From Candidatus Sericytochromatia bacterium S15B-MN24 CBMW_12 (lineage in GTDB: Bacteria > Cyanobacteriota > Sericytochromatia > S15B-MN24 > UBA4093), in NCBI GenBank assembly GCA_002083825.1, contig DAZV01000030.1, forward strand, positions 119,821 to 183,820: DNA of 64,000 bases, read 5' to 3'. This document shows positions 18,714 to 28,739 of this stretch, piece by piece. A program made the position numbers and the translations under genes. The first letter of the stretch is position 1; every line of letters begins with the position of its first letter. A model generated the notes under the pieces. That model did no database searches and had not been told where the DNA came from. It saw only the letters and a list, made by a program, of their open reading frames with translations.

Positions 18714-20354
18714 TTAGCCGATCCGGATGCTGTAGTCGGATCCCGGGAACTTGTGGCCGGTCTTCTCGAGGAAGTAGCTCAGGCCGCCGGGGTACTCGGT
18801 GGTCTGGCCCCGGTCGATCAGCACGACCTTGGTCGCGAGATCCCGCAGGAAGTGGCGATCGTGCGAAACGAAGACCACCGTCCCGTCGAACTGCATGAGG
18901 GCTTCGAGCAAGACCTCGCGGGTCCGCATGTCCAGGTGGTTGGTGGGCTCGTCCATGATCAGGAAGTTCACGGGGTTGGCGAGGATTCGCGCCAGCACCA
19001 CGCGGGTCTTCTCACCGCCCGAGAGCACGCTCACTTGCTTTTCGACGTCGTCTCCGGTGAAGAGCACCGAACCCAGGATATTCTGGATCACGCCGCGGCC
19101 GAGCGTGGGCGCGACCTCCTGGATGGACTCGAAGACGGTCTTTTTTGAATCGAGAATCTCGGTCTGGTGCTGGGCGAAGTAAGCGGTTTGCAAGCTCGCT
19201 CCGAGCTTGCAGGCCCCGGAGTCGGGCGGGAGGGCTCCGGCGATGATCTTGAGCAGGGTCGACTTCCCGGCCCCGTTGATGCCCAGGACGGCGATTCGCT
19301 CCAGCCGCTTGATCTGGAATTCGGTTCCCTCGAGCACGGTCTTCTCGCCGTAGGTCTTGCCGACGCCGGTGAGCGTGGCCACGATCTCGCCCGAGCGCGG
19401 GCAGTCGCGCCAGCGGAAGTCCACCGCCTTCGCTTCCTTGGGGACCTCGATCTTGTCCATCTTCTCGATCATCTTCACCCGGGACTGCACCTGGGCGGCA
19501 TGCGAGGCGCGGGCCTTGAAGCGCGCGATGAACTTCTCTTCCTTCTCGAGCATGGCACCCTGGCGGTCGGCGGCGGCCTCCAGGTTGTCCAGGCGAATCC
19601 GGGACTCCTGCTCGTAAAAGTCGTAGTTGCCGGAGTAGACGTTGACGGCGCCGTGCTCGACGGCCACGATCTTGTGGACCAGCCGGTTCATGAAGTCGCG
19701 GTCGTGGCTGGTCATGAAGATCGCGCCCGTGAAGCCGCTGAGGAACTCTTCGAGCCAGATGATGGTTTCGACGTCCAGGTGGTTGGTAGGCTCGTCGAGC
19801 ACGAGGGCGTCCGGCTTGAGCAGCAGAACCTTGGCCAGCTCGATGCGCATGCGCCAGCCGCCGGAGTACGCCTTGACGGGTTTCTGCCAGTCCTCGCGGG
19901 CGAAGCCTAGCCCCGAGAGGATGGTCTCGGCGCGGGATTCCAGGTCGTAGCCGCCCAGTGCCTCGAAGCGGGTCTGGGCGTCGCCTAGCTCGTCGAGGAT
20001 CTCGGTCATGCGGTCGGTATCCAGCTCCGGGTCGGCCAGCTGGTTGGAGAGGTCGGTGATGAGGGCTTCGAGCTTCGTCACTTCCCCCGCACCGGCCAGG
20101 GCGGCCTCCATGACCGTGGCTTCGACGTCGCCGCCGGGATCCTGCGAGAAGTAGCCGATGACGAAGCGTTCCGGGATGGTGATGGTCCCCTCGTCGGCTG
20201 ACTCCTGGCGGGTGATGAGCCGGAAGATCGTGCTCTTGCCGGCACCGTTGGCGCCGACCAGGCCTACCCGTTCGCCCGGGTTGATCTGGAAGGAGGCATC
20301 CTTGAAAAGAAACTGCTTGCCTTGGAACTTCGCCACTTGGCTGAATGCGATCAT
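18714..20354 (-). CDS. ABC-F family ATP-binding protein
   Basis: Two Walker A (GANGAGKSTIF, GINGAGKSTLL), two signature motifs (YSGGWRMRIELAKVL, LSGGEKTRVVLARIL), DEPTNHLD twice. Confidence 0.95.
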   Translation of the reverse strand: MIAFSQVAKFQGKQFLFKDASFQINPGERVGLVGANGAGKSTIFRLITRQESADEGTITIPERFVIGYFSQDPGGDVEATVMEAALAGAGEVTKLEALITDLSNQLADPELDTDRMTEILDELGDAQTRFEALGGYDLESRAETILSGLGFAREDWQKPVKAYSGGWRMRIELAKVLLLKPDALVLDEPTNHLDVETIIWLEEFLSGFTGAIFMTSHDRDFMNRLVHKIVAVEHGAVNVYSGNYDFYEQESRIRLDNLEAAADRQGAMLEKEEKFIARFKARASHAAQVQSRVKMIEKMDKIEVPKEAKAVDFRWRDCPRSGEIVATLTGVGKTYGEKTVLEGTEFQIKRLERIAVLGINGAGKSTLLKIIAGALPPDSGACKLGASLQTAYFAQHQTEILDSKKTVFESIQEVAPTLGRGVIQNILGSVLFTGDDVEKQVSVLSGGEKTRVVLARILANPVNFLIMDEPTNHLDMRTREVLLEALMQFDGTVVFVSHDRHFLRDLATKVVLIDRGQTTEYPGGLSYFLEKTGHKFPGSDYSIRIG

Positions 20355-20424
20355 CGGTTCTCGCTCTCGAATCAAAGGGGGTCGATCCACCAGGATACCA
20401 CATTCCGCGCCCTTCTCGGCCGAG

Positions 20425-21489
20425 CTAGGGGGTTGGCTGCGATTCCTCGGGCCCGTCGAGTCGGTCCGCTTCCGCTCCGAAACGAAGCAGGATGCCTCGG
20501 AGCGCGCTCGGTGACGAGGGAACCCCCGTGTCCGTCGCGTCGGGCACTTCAATTGCGTCGAGATCGTCCGTGACGAGTTGCAGGGGGCTCATGCCGCGGG
20601 CATCTCTCGGGTTGGGCGCGGCCCCGCGCTCGAGAAGATCTTGCACGAGCAGCGCGTTTCGCGTGCTGACGGCGAGGTGAAGGGGGGTCAGGCCCTTCCC
20701 GTCCGCGTGGGTCATGGAAGCCCCTCGCTCGAGAAGCGAGACGGCCATGTTCGTATGCCCCTGCACGATGGCATGGTGAAGGGCCGTTCGGCCGAGTCGG
20801 TCCACCCCGTCGAGCGAGGCCCCTGCTTGCAAGAGTGCGTTGAGCCCCGCCATGTTTCCCTGGGCGGCCACGACGAGCAGGGGGGGGCGCCCCACGTAGG
20901 TCGGGCGATTTACCCCCCATCCTCCGCGCAGCAGGGTGGCGATAGCCTCCGTGCTGCCTTCCCGCAACAGCGCATGGGCGCGAAACCCCGGGTCGCTCAC
21001 CATGGGACGAAGGATGTCCCAGAGTTCTCGCAGGGGCGCGCGCTGCTCCGCGGTGAACTCCGCGCTCACCTCGCCGTGCGTCCAGGTGAGCTGAGTGGCC
21101 GTGACGACCTTGGCGAACTCGTCGAGGGTCATGGGGACCTGCAAGCGAGCCGGAGACGCGTCCTGGGCCGCGAGCACGAAGCAGCGCCGGGGCGGGAGGC
21201 TCGCGCCGTCGATGCGCAGCGGGGGGCTTGCGTCGGCGCCGCGGGGCCAATCAAGTTCGGCTCCAGGGGCGGGAAGCGTGACCAGGATCATCTCCGGCCG
21301 GCTCACCCAGTAACCTGCCTGCAGGACGGGGAGCGTCGAGGCCGTCTCGGACCGTGTCTGCAGGGAGACGATGACCTCGGGATCCATGGGGTCGTAGGCT
21401 TCCTCGGGCTTGCTCCAGCACGGGCCGGCCGATAGGCTCCAGGTCAGCGTGCCCGCCAGGAGGATGCAGGAAAGCAGTTTGCGAGTCAT
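20425..21489 (-). CDS. Secreted ankyrin-repeat protein
   Basis: Signal peptide; GRTALHHAIVQGHTNMAVSLLERGASMTHADGKGLTPLHLAVSTRNALLVQDLLERGAAPNPRDARGMSPLQL. Confidence 0.88.
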   Translation of the reverse strand: MTRKLLSCILLAGTLTWSLSAGPCWSKPEEAYDPMDPEVIVSLQTRSETASTLPVLQAGYWVSRPEMILVTLPAPGAELDWPRGADASPPLRIDGASLPPRRCFVLAAQDASPARLQVPMTLDEFAKVVTATQLTWTHGEVSAEFTAEQRAPLRELWDILRPMVSDPGFRAHALLREGSTEAIATLLRGGWGVNRPTYVGRPPLLVVAAQGNMAGLNALLQAGASLDGVDRLGRTALHHAIVQGHTNMAVSLLERGASMTHADGKGLTPLHLAVSTRNALLVQDLLERGAAPNPRDARGMSPLQLVTDDLDAIEVPDATDTGVPSSPSALRGILLRFGAEADRLDGPEESQPTP

Positions 21490-21632
21490 GGGGAAGCCTC
21501 TTGAGAGTTCGAAACGAGATGGCGCCAGCAGACCAATTTAACATGAGGATGCTTCGGATGACAATCGAGCGCTAATCCCCTCCGAGGCCTCTGGTTTCCC
21601 TTGCGATCGGGGAGGTACACTAGCGGAACGGC

Positions 21633-22565
21633 ATGATGATGAATGACTTAAGCACAGGTGAAATCTTGAACCCTACCTTTTTCGGCCTCGACCCCGAGCT
21701 CAGTCACTACGGGACGTCCCGGGCTGCGGTATTCGGCCTTCCCTTCGGGGCATCGGTTTCGTACGGCCGCGGCGCCGAGAAGGGTCCCTCCGCCATCCTG
21801 GAGGCTTCTCAGCAGGTGGAGCTTTTCGATCATGAGCTGGGCTTCAACCCCTGCGACGCGGGAATCGCGACCGTCGCCCCCGAACTGCTGGACAGCCTGC
21901 TCGACACGCACGAGGCGGTAAAGGCGGCGATCGCCCGTGTCCTTCCTCCCCTGCTCGATGACGGCAAGTTTCCCGTCATGCTCGGGGGGGACCATTCGGT
22001 GACCCCGCCGATGATAGCCGTCCTGCGCGATCGCTATCCCTCGCTGGGAATTCTCCAGATCGACGCCCACGCCGACCTGCGCGACTCCTACGACGAGGAT
22101 CCCGAGTCCCATGCCTGCGCCATCCGGCGCGCCCTGGATCACGGAATTTCCCACGTGGTGGGAGTGGGGATACGCAATCTCTCCGAGCCCGAGTGGGAGT
22201 TCCTGCAAGCCCAGACCAACCTCACCGAGGTCTGGGGCGGGACCTGGCTCAAGCCCTGGGACGCCTTCTGCGCCGAGGTGGACCAGGCCATCTCGAAGCT
22301 GCCCTCGCACGTCTATTTGACGATCGACGTCGATGGCCTGGATCCGTCGATCATGCCGAGCACCGGCACCCCGGAGCCCGGCGGATTGACCTGGCAGCAC
22401 GTTTGCTACGTGCTCGATCGGCTCTTCGGCTCCCGCACGGTGGTGGCCATGGACATCAACGAGTTGGCGCCCATCGAAAAGCTTCACGGTCCGGATTTCC
22501 TGGTGGCCAAGCTCATGTACCGGGCGATCGGTTTGAAGTTCAGAGGTTTGCTCGGTCGGGAGTGA
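21633..22565 (+). CDS. speB: Agmatinase / ureohydrolase
   Basis: LGGDHSVT, QIDAHADLRDSY, HVYLTIDVDGLDPSIMPSTGTPEPGGLTW. Confidence 0.92.
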   Translation: MMMNDLSTGEILNPTFFGLDPELSHYGTSRAAVFGLPFGASVSYGRGAEKGPSAILEASQQVELFDHELGFNPCDAGIATVAPELLDSLLDTHEAVKAAIARVLPPLLDDGKFPVMLGGDHSVTPPMIAVLRDRYPSLGILQIDAHADLRDSYDEDPESHACAIRRALDHGISHVVGVGIRNLSEPEWEFLQAQTNLTEVWGGTWLKPWDAFCAEVDQAISKLPSHVYLTIDVDGLDPSIMPSTGTPEPGGLTWQHVCYVLDRLFGSRTVVAMDINELAPIEKLHGPDFLVAKLMYRAIGLKFRGLLGRE

Positions 22566-22645
22566 GCCGAGACACGGTTTCCCGCCTGTCCGATCGTGGT
22601 AGAGTAGCGATCTTGACAGTGATTGGTTCTACGGAGGGGCTCCCC

Positions 22646-23815
22646 TTGAAACGATATAACTGGCGCGGGACGGGGGCCCTAACCCTCGAGCTTCCCAAGC
22701 CGATCCCTTTCACCCTCCAGGTTCAGGCCCCCAAGGTCGGTCCCAATGACCGCCTCTTCCTGGCTGCCAACATCAACGGCTGGAACTCCCAGAGCGAACG
22801 CTACGTCTTCAAGCGCGTCGGCGATCGCTTCGAACTGCCCCTGAGGGTCCTCCCAAACACCCACATGGAATTCAAGGTCACCCGGGGCGGCTGGGAACGG
22901 GTCGAGGTCAAGGCGGACGGCGACGACGTCGAGAACCGGGTCCTCAGGATCCGCGCGGAGGGGACTCACGAGGTCACGATCGCGGATTGGCGCGACCACC
23001 ACCCCCGCGATCCCAAGCCCAAGACCACCGTCGGCAACGTCAAATCGCTCGGGAAGTACACCGTCGCACCGCTAGGTCGCAAGCGCGAGATCGTCGCTTA
23101 CCTGCCACCCGGCTACGACGTCGAAACCGCCCGCCGCTACCCGGTCCTCTACATGTTCGACGGCCAGAACCTCTTCGACGAGCGCACCTCCTTCTCGGGC
23201 GAGTGGTACCTCGACGAGACCTGCGAGAAGCTCATCTCCGACGGCAAGATCCCGCCGGTCATCATCATCGCCATCTACCACGGCAACCAGTACCGCCTCA
23301 GCGAGCTGGCTCCCTGGCCGGATTACCGCCTCAAGGTCAAGGCCGAAGGCGAGAAGTTCATCGGCTGGGTCGCCCGTGACCTCAAGCATCAGATCGATCA
23401 GAAGTTCCGCACCCTGCCCGACCGCGAGTACACCGCCGTGGGCGGCTCGTCGATGGGCGGCCTCGCCGCCATGTACGCCGGCTACCGCTACCGCGACGTC
23501 TTCGGCCGGATCATGTCCATGTCGGGGTCGTTCTGGTTCGGAGAACGTTCGATCTTCAGCTTCCTGCGCGACTGCGCCAAGCCCTTCAACACCAAGATCT
23601 ACGTGGATTGCGGCGGCAAGGAAGGCGGATCCCTCTTCAGCCCGAAGTTCCTGCGCCACGCCAACGACATGGTCGACCTCTTGAAGCAGCAGGGCTTTAC
23701 CGAGGGCAAGGATCTCAAGTACGTGGTGGACAAGAACGCCACCCACTCGGAGGCCGAATGGGCCAAGCGCGCCCCGGCCGCTCTCGAGTTTCTTTGGGGC
23801 GACCTCAAACTCTGA
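22646..23815 (+). CDS. Alpha/beta-hydrolase esterase (esterase D/IroE-like) with N-terminal starch-binding-like beta domain
   Basis: RYPVLYMFDGQNLFDERTSFSGEWYLDET, nucleophile GGSSMGGLAAMYAG; TTG start after ggagggg. Confidence 0.85.
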   Translation: MKRYNWRGTGALTLELPKPIPFTLQVQAPKVGPNDRLFLAANINGWNSQSERYVFKRVGDRFELPLRVLPNTHMEFKVTRGGWERVEVKADGDDVENRVLRIRAEGTHEVTIADWRDHHPRDPKPKTTVGNVKSLGKYTVAPLGRKREIVAYLPPGYDVETARRYPVLYMFDGQNLFDERTSFSGEWYLDETCEKLISDGKIPPVIIIAIYHGNQYRLSELAPWPDYRLKVKAEGEKFIGWVARDLKHQIDQKFRTLPDREYTAVGGSSMGGLAAMYAGYRYRDVFGRIMSMSGSFWFGERSIFSFLRDCAKPFNTKIYVDCGGKEGGSLFSPKFLRHANDMVDLLKQQGFTEGKDLKYVVDKNATHSEAEWAKRAPAALEFLWGDLKL

Positions 23816-23833
23816 CGGCCGCGGCCATGAGCA

Positions 23834-23861
23834 AAGGGTCCGGGGTTTTCCCCGGACCCTT
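23834..23861 (+). terminator. Intrinsic terminator of esterase gene
   Basis: aagggtccgggg-tttt-ccccggaccctt followed by gtttct. Confidence 0.85.
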
Positions 23862-23912
23862 GTTTCTAAGAAGAAACGTTGCTTCAGGACGGCGAGAGCG
23901 GGACGTCAGCCG

Positions 23913-25385
23913 CTAGAAGGTGGCGAAGCGCTTGTCGTAATCCTTGAGCAGCTTCTCGACCCGCTTGGCATCGTCCGAGCGGATGATGAGGCCCGGCTGA
24001 TAGGGATCCTGCGAGCGCCAGACAATCTCCTTCTCCTTGAAGCCATCGAGCTTCACCGGGCCTCGCTTGGGAACGGTGGTGATGAACCCCGCGTGACCCT
24101 CCACCGGCTTGGGGGCCTGGTACTTGTCATGGGCCTCCAGCTTGGCGAGCTCGCGGTAAAGACAAACTCCCGCGGCCTCGTTGATCACCATGGGGATCCG
24201 GGCCGAGGGGATCCGGTTGGCGGCTTCCAGGAAGTACAGCTCGCCGGTCTCCGAGCTCCGGATGAACTCGATGTGAGTGACCCCCCGCTGAAGACCGAAG
24301 GCCTGAATGACCCGCTCGTTGATCGCCAGGAGCTTCGCTTCGAGCTCGCTTCCCCGCGCGACCGTGTAGGTCACGAAGTTGCCGCCCTGCAAGACGTCGT
24401 AGAGCGGCAGTCCGTACCGAGACGCCAGCGAGAACTTGACCTTTCCGCCCTCCACCACCGAATCGACGTGGTAGACGTCCCCGGGAATGTACTGCTCCGC
24501 CAGGTAGTCGTCCTTGCGCGTCCCGAGCGAGGCGATGGCCTGCATGAGCTGCGATCGGGAATCGATCCGCTGCATGTTTCGGGAGCCGAACCCGTCGCGG
24601 AGCTTGAGCATGTAGGGCGGGGCCACGGATTCGAGCATCGCCACCACCCGCTCGCGATCGAGAGCGGGGGCGAAGTAGGGGACGGCAATGTCCGCTCCCA
24701 GCGCCGTCAGGCGCATGGCGAGCTTGTCTCGGAAGAGCCGCGCCTGCTCGACGCCCTGTCCCGGAACGCCCAGGAGCCGGCGAATCCTTGCCGCCAGCTC
24801 GACCTGACCTTCCAGCATGGGCACGACCCGGTCGATGGGCGTTTCACGATGCAAGCGCGCGACCACGTCGGCCACCGCGTTCCCGTCAAGCAGGCTAGGT
24901 ACGGTCACGATCGTCTCGACGCAGTCGGGAAAGTGCTCCGAGAGTGCGGCACGCTCGGTCAGCACGAGCACGCGGCACCCCATTCGGGCGGCTTCTTCCA
25001 TGAAGGTTCGTCCCGCCCGCACCCGGGTCACGCAGAGGATGGTTCGACCTTGCGGGGCCGCCTTCGAAGGGGGCGAAGCGGTCTTGATGTTGCCAGCCTT
25101 GCGGGTTTCCGCCTTGAGGGCGGGGGCCTCGGCTGCCGGCCTCCTGGCCGTTTCTGAATTGCTGGCCGCCGGTCGTGAGCGCTTCGGCTCCGGAGTCGCG
25201 GCCGTCTCAGCGGCGGGCTTCGTGCTCTTGGGCGTCTTGCCGGTACTCGCCGGAGCAGTCTTGGAGGGCTTGCTCGTGCCCGTGGGAGCCTTCGCCGAGC
25301 GCGTTTTCGGCGCCGACTCCTCGCTCGTCAACTTGGATACCCTGCTCGAGGGGGCCTTGGGCGTGTTCTTGCTCGACTCTCGCAT
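23913..25385 (-). CDS. ATP-grasp enzyme with ~110-aa Lys/Ala/Pro/Ser/Thr-rich N-terminal tail
   Basis: Tail MRESSKNTPKAPSSRVSKLTSEESAPKTRSAKAPTGTSKPSKTAPAS...; ATP-grasp PPYMLKLRDGFGSRNMQRI, YLAEQYIPGDVYHVDSVVEGGK, GVTHIEFIRSSETGELYFLEAANRIP. Confidence 0.85.
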   Translation of the reverse strand: MRESSKNTPKAPSSRVSKLTSEESAPKTRSAKAPTGTSKPSKTAPASTGKTPKSTKPAAETAATPEPKRSRPAASNSETARRPAAEAPALKAETRKAGNIKTASPPSKAAPQGRTILCVTRVRAGRTFMEEAARMGCRVLVLTERAALSEHFPDCVETIVTVPSLLDGNAVADVVARLHRETPIDRVVPMLEGQVELAARIRRLLGVPGQGVEQARLFRDKLAMRLTALGADIAVPYFAPALDRERVVAMLESVAPPYMLKLRDGFGSRNMQRIDSRSQLMQAIASLGTRKDDYLAEQYIPGDVYHVDSVVEGGKVKFSLASRYGLPLYDVLQGGNFVTYTVARGSELEAKLLAINERVIQAFGLQRGVTHIEFIRSSETGELYFLEAANRIPSARIPMVINEAAGVCLYRELAKLEAHDKYQAPKPVEGHAGFITTVPKRGPVKLDGFKEKEIVWRSQDPYQPGLIIRSDDAKRVEKLLKDYDKRFATF

Positions 25386-25448
25386 TGGCGTCTCCTTCAT
25401 CGGCTACCTTGCTTCGCTCGGATTCCTCGAGGGCAAACATGATAGATC

Positions 25449-25477
25449 TTGTAACATAATATCGTAAATCGTTACAA
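25449..25477. promoter_or_regulatory. Inverted repeat/divergent promoter candidate
   Basis: ttgtaac-N15-gttacaa; plus-strand ttgtaa-18 nt-tacaat and minus-strand tattat. Confidence 0.4.
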
Positions 25478-25585
25478 TAGCGAGGGCTCGGGGGGAAATC
25501 GAGGGCTTGAGCAAGCAGAGGATGTATGGGAGACTGAAGCGCCACCCCCCTGAAACCAACCTGAAATCAAAGGAGCCGCCGCGCC

Positions 25586-26125
25586 ATGCCGTTGATGAGT
25601 GTGCCGTTCAACCTGCCTGCCCCCTACCCGCTTCCGCCGGGCCTCACCCAGACCCTGCAGTCACAGCCCATCGACCGGAATGTCGAGGCCCTCACGCACA
25701 TGCTCATCGAGGACGGCATGGCGGATGTCGTGCTGCTCGAGACCCTGGTTGGGGAAGCGCTGAGCGTGAAGGCCGTCGAGGCCCGGAGTGCCGCGGCCTA
25801 CAAGGCGCTCGTCGGGATCACCGAAAACCTCGGCGAACGCTTTTCCGCCAAGGCCCTGCAGACCGGTAGCCCTTTGCTCGTCATGGGGGAAGTCGAGCCC
25901 GGCGAGACGGGCCTGACGCCTGCATTCGTCGAGGGATTCCTGGCTGGCCGCCCCAAGGCGGATCTCGGCTTCGGCTACGTTCTGCCCCTGATAGGGGAAT
26001 CCGGGACGCGCCACGGAGTCCTGACCCTCATCCGAGGTGACGGGCCGCTCAATCATGATCAGCCGGCCATCGTCCATGCCTTCGGTCGGTGGCTGGCCCA
26101 CCGATTCGATCATTCCGACAGCTAG
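25586..26125 (+). CDS. Hypothetical protein, GAF-like
   Basis: FGYVLPLIGESGTRHGVLTLIRGDGPLNHDQPAIVHAFGRWLAHRF resembles GAF C-terminal strand-helix region. Confidence 0.55.
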   Translation: MPLMSVPFNLPAPYPLPPGLTQTLQSQPIDRNVEALTHMLIEDGMADVVLLETLVGEALSVKAVEARSAAAYKALVGITENLGERFSAKALQTGSPLLVMGEVEPGETGLTPAFVEGFLAGRPKADLGFGYVLPLIGESGTRHGVLTLIRGDGPLNHDQPAIVHAFGRWLAHRFDHSDS

Positions 26126-26135
26126 GAGGAAACCC

Positions 26136-26456
26136 TTGTCCGACCTGAAATCGAAGCGCTGTATCCCCTGCGAAGGCGGCATTCCCAAGCTCGATGCCGA
26201 GCAGACCCGGACCATGCTCGAGCAGGTTCCGGGTTGGGTGGCTCGCGAGGAGCGCTTGAGCAAGACCTTCCAGTTCAAGGACTTCCGAGAGGCCATGGCC
26301 TTTCTCAATCGCATGGCGGACGTCGCGGAAAGCGAAGGGCATCACCCCGATTTCTGCGTCCACTACAACCGGGTGGACATCCTCCTCTGGACACATGCCA
26401 TCGACGGGCTCTCCGAGAACGATTTCATCCTGGCAGCCAAGCTCGACGCGCTCTGA
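26136..26456 (+). CDS. phhB: 4a-hydroxytetrahydrobiopterin dehydratase
   Basis: CIPCEGGIPKL...VPGW...KTFQFKDFREAMAFLNRMADVAESEGHHPDFCVHYNRVDILLWTHAIDGLSENDFILAAKLD; TTG start after aggagga. Confidence 0.92.
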   Translation: MSDLKSKRCIPCEGGIPKLDAEQTRTMLEQVPGWVAREERLSKTFQFKDFREAMAFLNRMADVAESEGHHPDFCVHYNRVDILLWTHAIDGLSENDFILAAKLDAL

Positions 26457-26553
26457 ACTTTCGGGCCTGGCCCTGGCCCACGGCCTCGCGCGTTCACGGT
26501 GACGCCCTGGAGCCAGGCGGGCGGGCATGGGCATGACCCGCGGCCCTGGAGCT

Positions 26554-26587
26554 GCGCGCCCCGTCCCGATCCCGGGACGGGGCGCGC
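26554..26587 (+). terminator. Intrinsic terminator
   Basis: gcgcgccccgtccc...gggacggggcgcgc followed by gttctttcc. Confidence 0.75.
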
Positions 26588-26731
26588 GTTCTTTCCGGCC
26601 TCGCGTCTTCAAGGGGATCTCCTCGGCGATCTCGATACAACCTGAATTAAGTCTTTCCTTAAACAACAATTAACGTTATGATGGTCTTCCTGGTCGCAGT
26701 CCAAGTCGCTTTTCGAAGGAGGATCCGGCGG

Positions 26732-27526
26732 ATGCAATCCCTCAAACGGTTCTGGAACATGGTTCTGGTTTGCTGCATGAGTCTGGTCCTGGTGGCCTGT
26801 GGTCAGACGAACGTCCCCTCGACGCCATGGCAAGTCTCGGTGGGCCAGGAGGCCGACACCAGCGCCATGGACTTCACTTCGGACGAAGCCGCGAAGGCTG
26901 CGGAGTTGAACCGTTCGGGCGAGCTGGATGCCGTGGAGATCACCGACTTCGAAGAGGCGCTCGGGGTGACGGCCGTCGTGGTCAGCGCTCAGCAGATCCA
27001 GGCCGTGTCGGGCGGCGTCTTCGCGCCGCAGCGCAAGACCCGCATGGGATACGTGCGTTCGATCCAGGATGGAAGCTACCTCCTGGTTTTGAAGGGGGAG
27101 ACCTCACTTGCTCTGGAGGGCAAGGACGGCAAGCGTGATGCCCGGATCGCCAAGTTCCTCAACCGCAAGGTGATCGTCCGGGGGATCCTCGATGATTCGG
27201 GCTTCATGGCCGAGCACCTCATGCCGATTCCCAGCTTCAAGTTCGTGACCGATCTTTTCTTGAAGGGGCGCGTGGCCGGTTCCGTCTACCACAAGGCCAC
27301 CCGCCACGGCATGCAGGGAGCGCTGATCACGCTGACCCAGGAGTCGACGGGCTACCTCTTCCGCACCCAGAGTAATTCGCGGGGCAACTTCCATGTCAAC
27401 GGCCTGGAGGCCGGCGAGTACAAGATCCAGGTCGGACTGGGCGGCTTTCAGCCGGTCGAGTTGGTCAATGTCGGCGTGAAGCGCGCCAAGAGGACCACGA
27501 TCTACGTCCCGGTCCTCCCCCGCTAA
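26732..27526 (+). CDS. Lipoprotein with carboxypeptidase-regulatory-like beta domain
   Basis: Lipobox SLVLVACGQ; C-terminal GYLFRTQSNSRGNFHVNGLEAGEYKIQVGLGGFQPVE. Confidence 0.75.
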   Translation: MQSLKRFWNMVLVCCMSLVLVACGQTNVPSTPWQVSVGQEADTSAMDFTSDEAAKAAELNRSGELDAVEITDFEEALGVTAVVVSAQQIQAVSGGVFAPQRKTRMGYVRSIQDGSYLLVLKGETSLALEGKDGKRDARIAKFLNRKVIVRGILDDSGFMAEHLMPIPSFKFVTDLFLKGRVAGSVYHKATRHGMQGALITLTQESTGYLFRTQSNSRGNFHVNGLEAGEYKIQVGLGGFQPVELVNVGVKRAKRTTIYVPVLPR

Positions 27527-27545
27527 TCGAAGCAAAAAAAGAGAT

Positions 27546-27574
27546 GGGCCTCGCAGGGATGACCTGCGGGGCCC
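27546..27574. terminator. Bidirectional terminator
   Basis: gggcctcgcagg/cctgcggggccc flanked by aaaaaaagaga and tctctttttttt. Confidence 0.85.
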
Positions 27575-27599
27575 TTCTCTTTTTTTTTGGGGGGGCGAT

Positions 27600-28739
27600 C
27601 TACTCGGCCGCGGGAGGGGGCTTGAGCCGAACCTGGAAGGTGGCGCCGCGTCCCGGTGCGCTCGTCACGGAGATGCTGCCTCCCAGGCTCTGGAGCACGG
27701 CCTGGACGTTGGTGAGGCCGAGACCATGACCCTCGACGCCGGCGTCCTCGCGAACCTGGGCTTCGAAGAGCTTTCGCCGGAAGGCGCTTCCGATGCCCCG
27801 TCCGGAGTTCGTGACTTCCAGGAGGCAGAAGCCCTCATGGGGGGTGAGGCTCAGGAGGATACGGCCGCCCGGAGGCGTGAACTTCAGCGCGTTCGAGAGC
27901 AGGTTTCCCAGGACTTGATGGTGTGAAATGGCGGGTCCGTCGACCCAGACGGGACCCTCGGGGAGGCAGAGGGTGAAAGCGAGTTGCTGCCGATCGAACG
28001 CGCTTTGCCAGCCTTCGACCGCCTCCCTCGCGATGAGGCCCATGTCCGACTTCGACGCGCATGCGGGGTGGGTGAGGGTCGTGATGACGTGGCGCGAGAA
28101 CTGATCGGCGAGGCGGATTTGCCGTTCGAGCTTGATGAGGAGCTTCAGGACATCGGGGGCGTCGAGGATTTCTTGCAGCTCCTCGGTGGCGTAGAGCATG
28201 GGGACGAGGTGGTTTCGGAGGTCGTGGGAAACCTGGCGCAGGCTCAGGTCGAGGCGCTTGGCATGGCGGCGGTGGCGATTGGCGCGTTGTTGCTGGAAGT
28301 CGGCGGCGAGGGTCCATGTCTGGAGGAGGGTTTGGTTGAGGGCTTCGCTGGTGGCCTGACAGAGCAGCCGCAGGGCTTGGCTCTGGGAGGCGGGGCGAGG
28401 CGACTCGCGCGGTCCGAGCACGATCAAGGCGTAGGGGCTGCCCTGGTGCTCGATGGGCAGGATCTCGGCGGCTTCGAGCCGGAGCCAGGGGGCTGCTGCG
28501 GGGTCCATGGAGTTCAGCCAGCGGATTTCGCGGCTGCGGGCGGGGGGCTTGCCGGCGAATGATAGTTCGATGGCTTCGTCCTCGCTGACCATGAGGTAGA
28601 CGAGGACGAAGGACGAGCCGCTGGCTTCGCGGAAGAGGTTGGCTGCCTGCTCGAAGAGGTCGGGGAGATGGCGAGCCTTGCGGATTCGGAGGCACGCGGA
28701 CGGCGGGAACTGCGGTGTTGTGGGGCGACTCTCGGACAT
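27600..28739 (-). CDS. Sensor histidine kinase
   Basis: H box LRQVSHDLRNHLVPML, N box LLSNALKFTPPGG, LLEVTNSGRGIG, GLGLTNVQAVLQSLGGSISV; RBS gaggtg. Confidence 0.87.
   Translation of the reverse strand: MSESRPTTPQFPPSACLRIRKARHLPDLFEQAANLFREASGSSFVLVYLMVSEDEAIELSFAGKPPARSREIRWLNSMDPAAAPWLRLEAAEILPIEHQGSPYALIVLGPRESPRPASQSQALRLLCQATSEALNQTLLQTWTLAADFQQQRANRHRRHAKRLDLSLRQVSHDLRNHLVPMLYATEELQEILDAPDVLKLLIKLERQIRLADQFSRHVITTLTHPACASKSDMGLIAREAVEGWQSAFDRQQLAFTLCLPEGPVWVDGPAISHHQVLGNLLSNALKFTPPGGRILLSLTPHEGFCLLEVTNSGRGIGSAFRRKLFEAQVREDAGVEGHGLGLTNVQAVLQSLGGSISVTSAPGRGATFQVRLKPPPAAE

Noticed and set aside
17334-19148. 604-aa plus-strand ORF
   Set aside because: Shadow of the SNF2 helicase and ABC-F genes; no recognisable domain
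19012-20403. 463-aa minus-strand ORF
   Set aside because: Alternate frame of ABC-F gene, Arg/Gly/Pro-rich artefact
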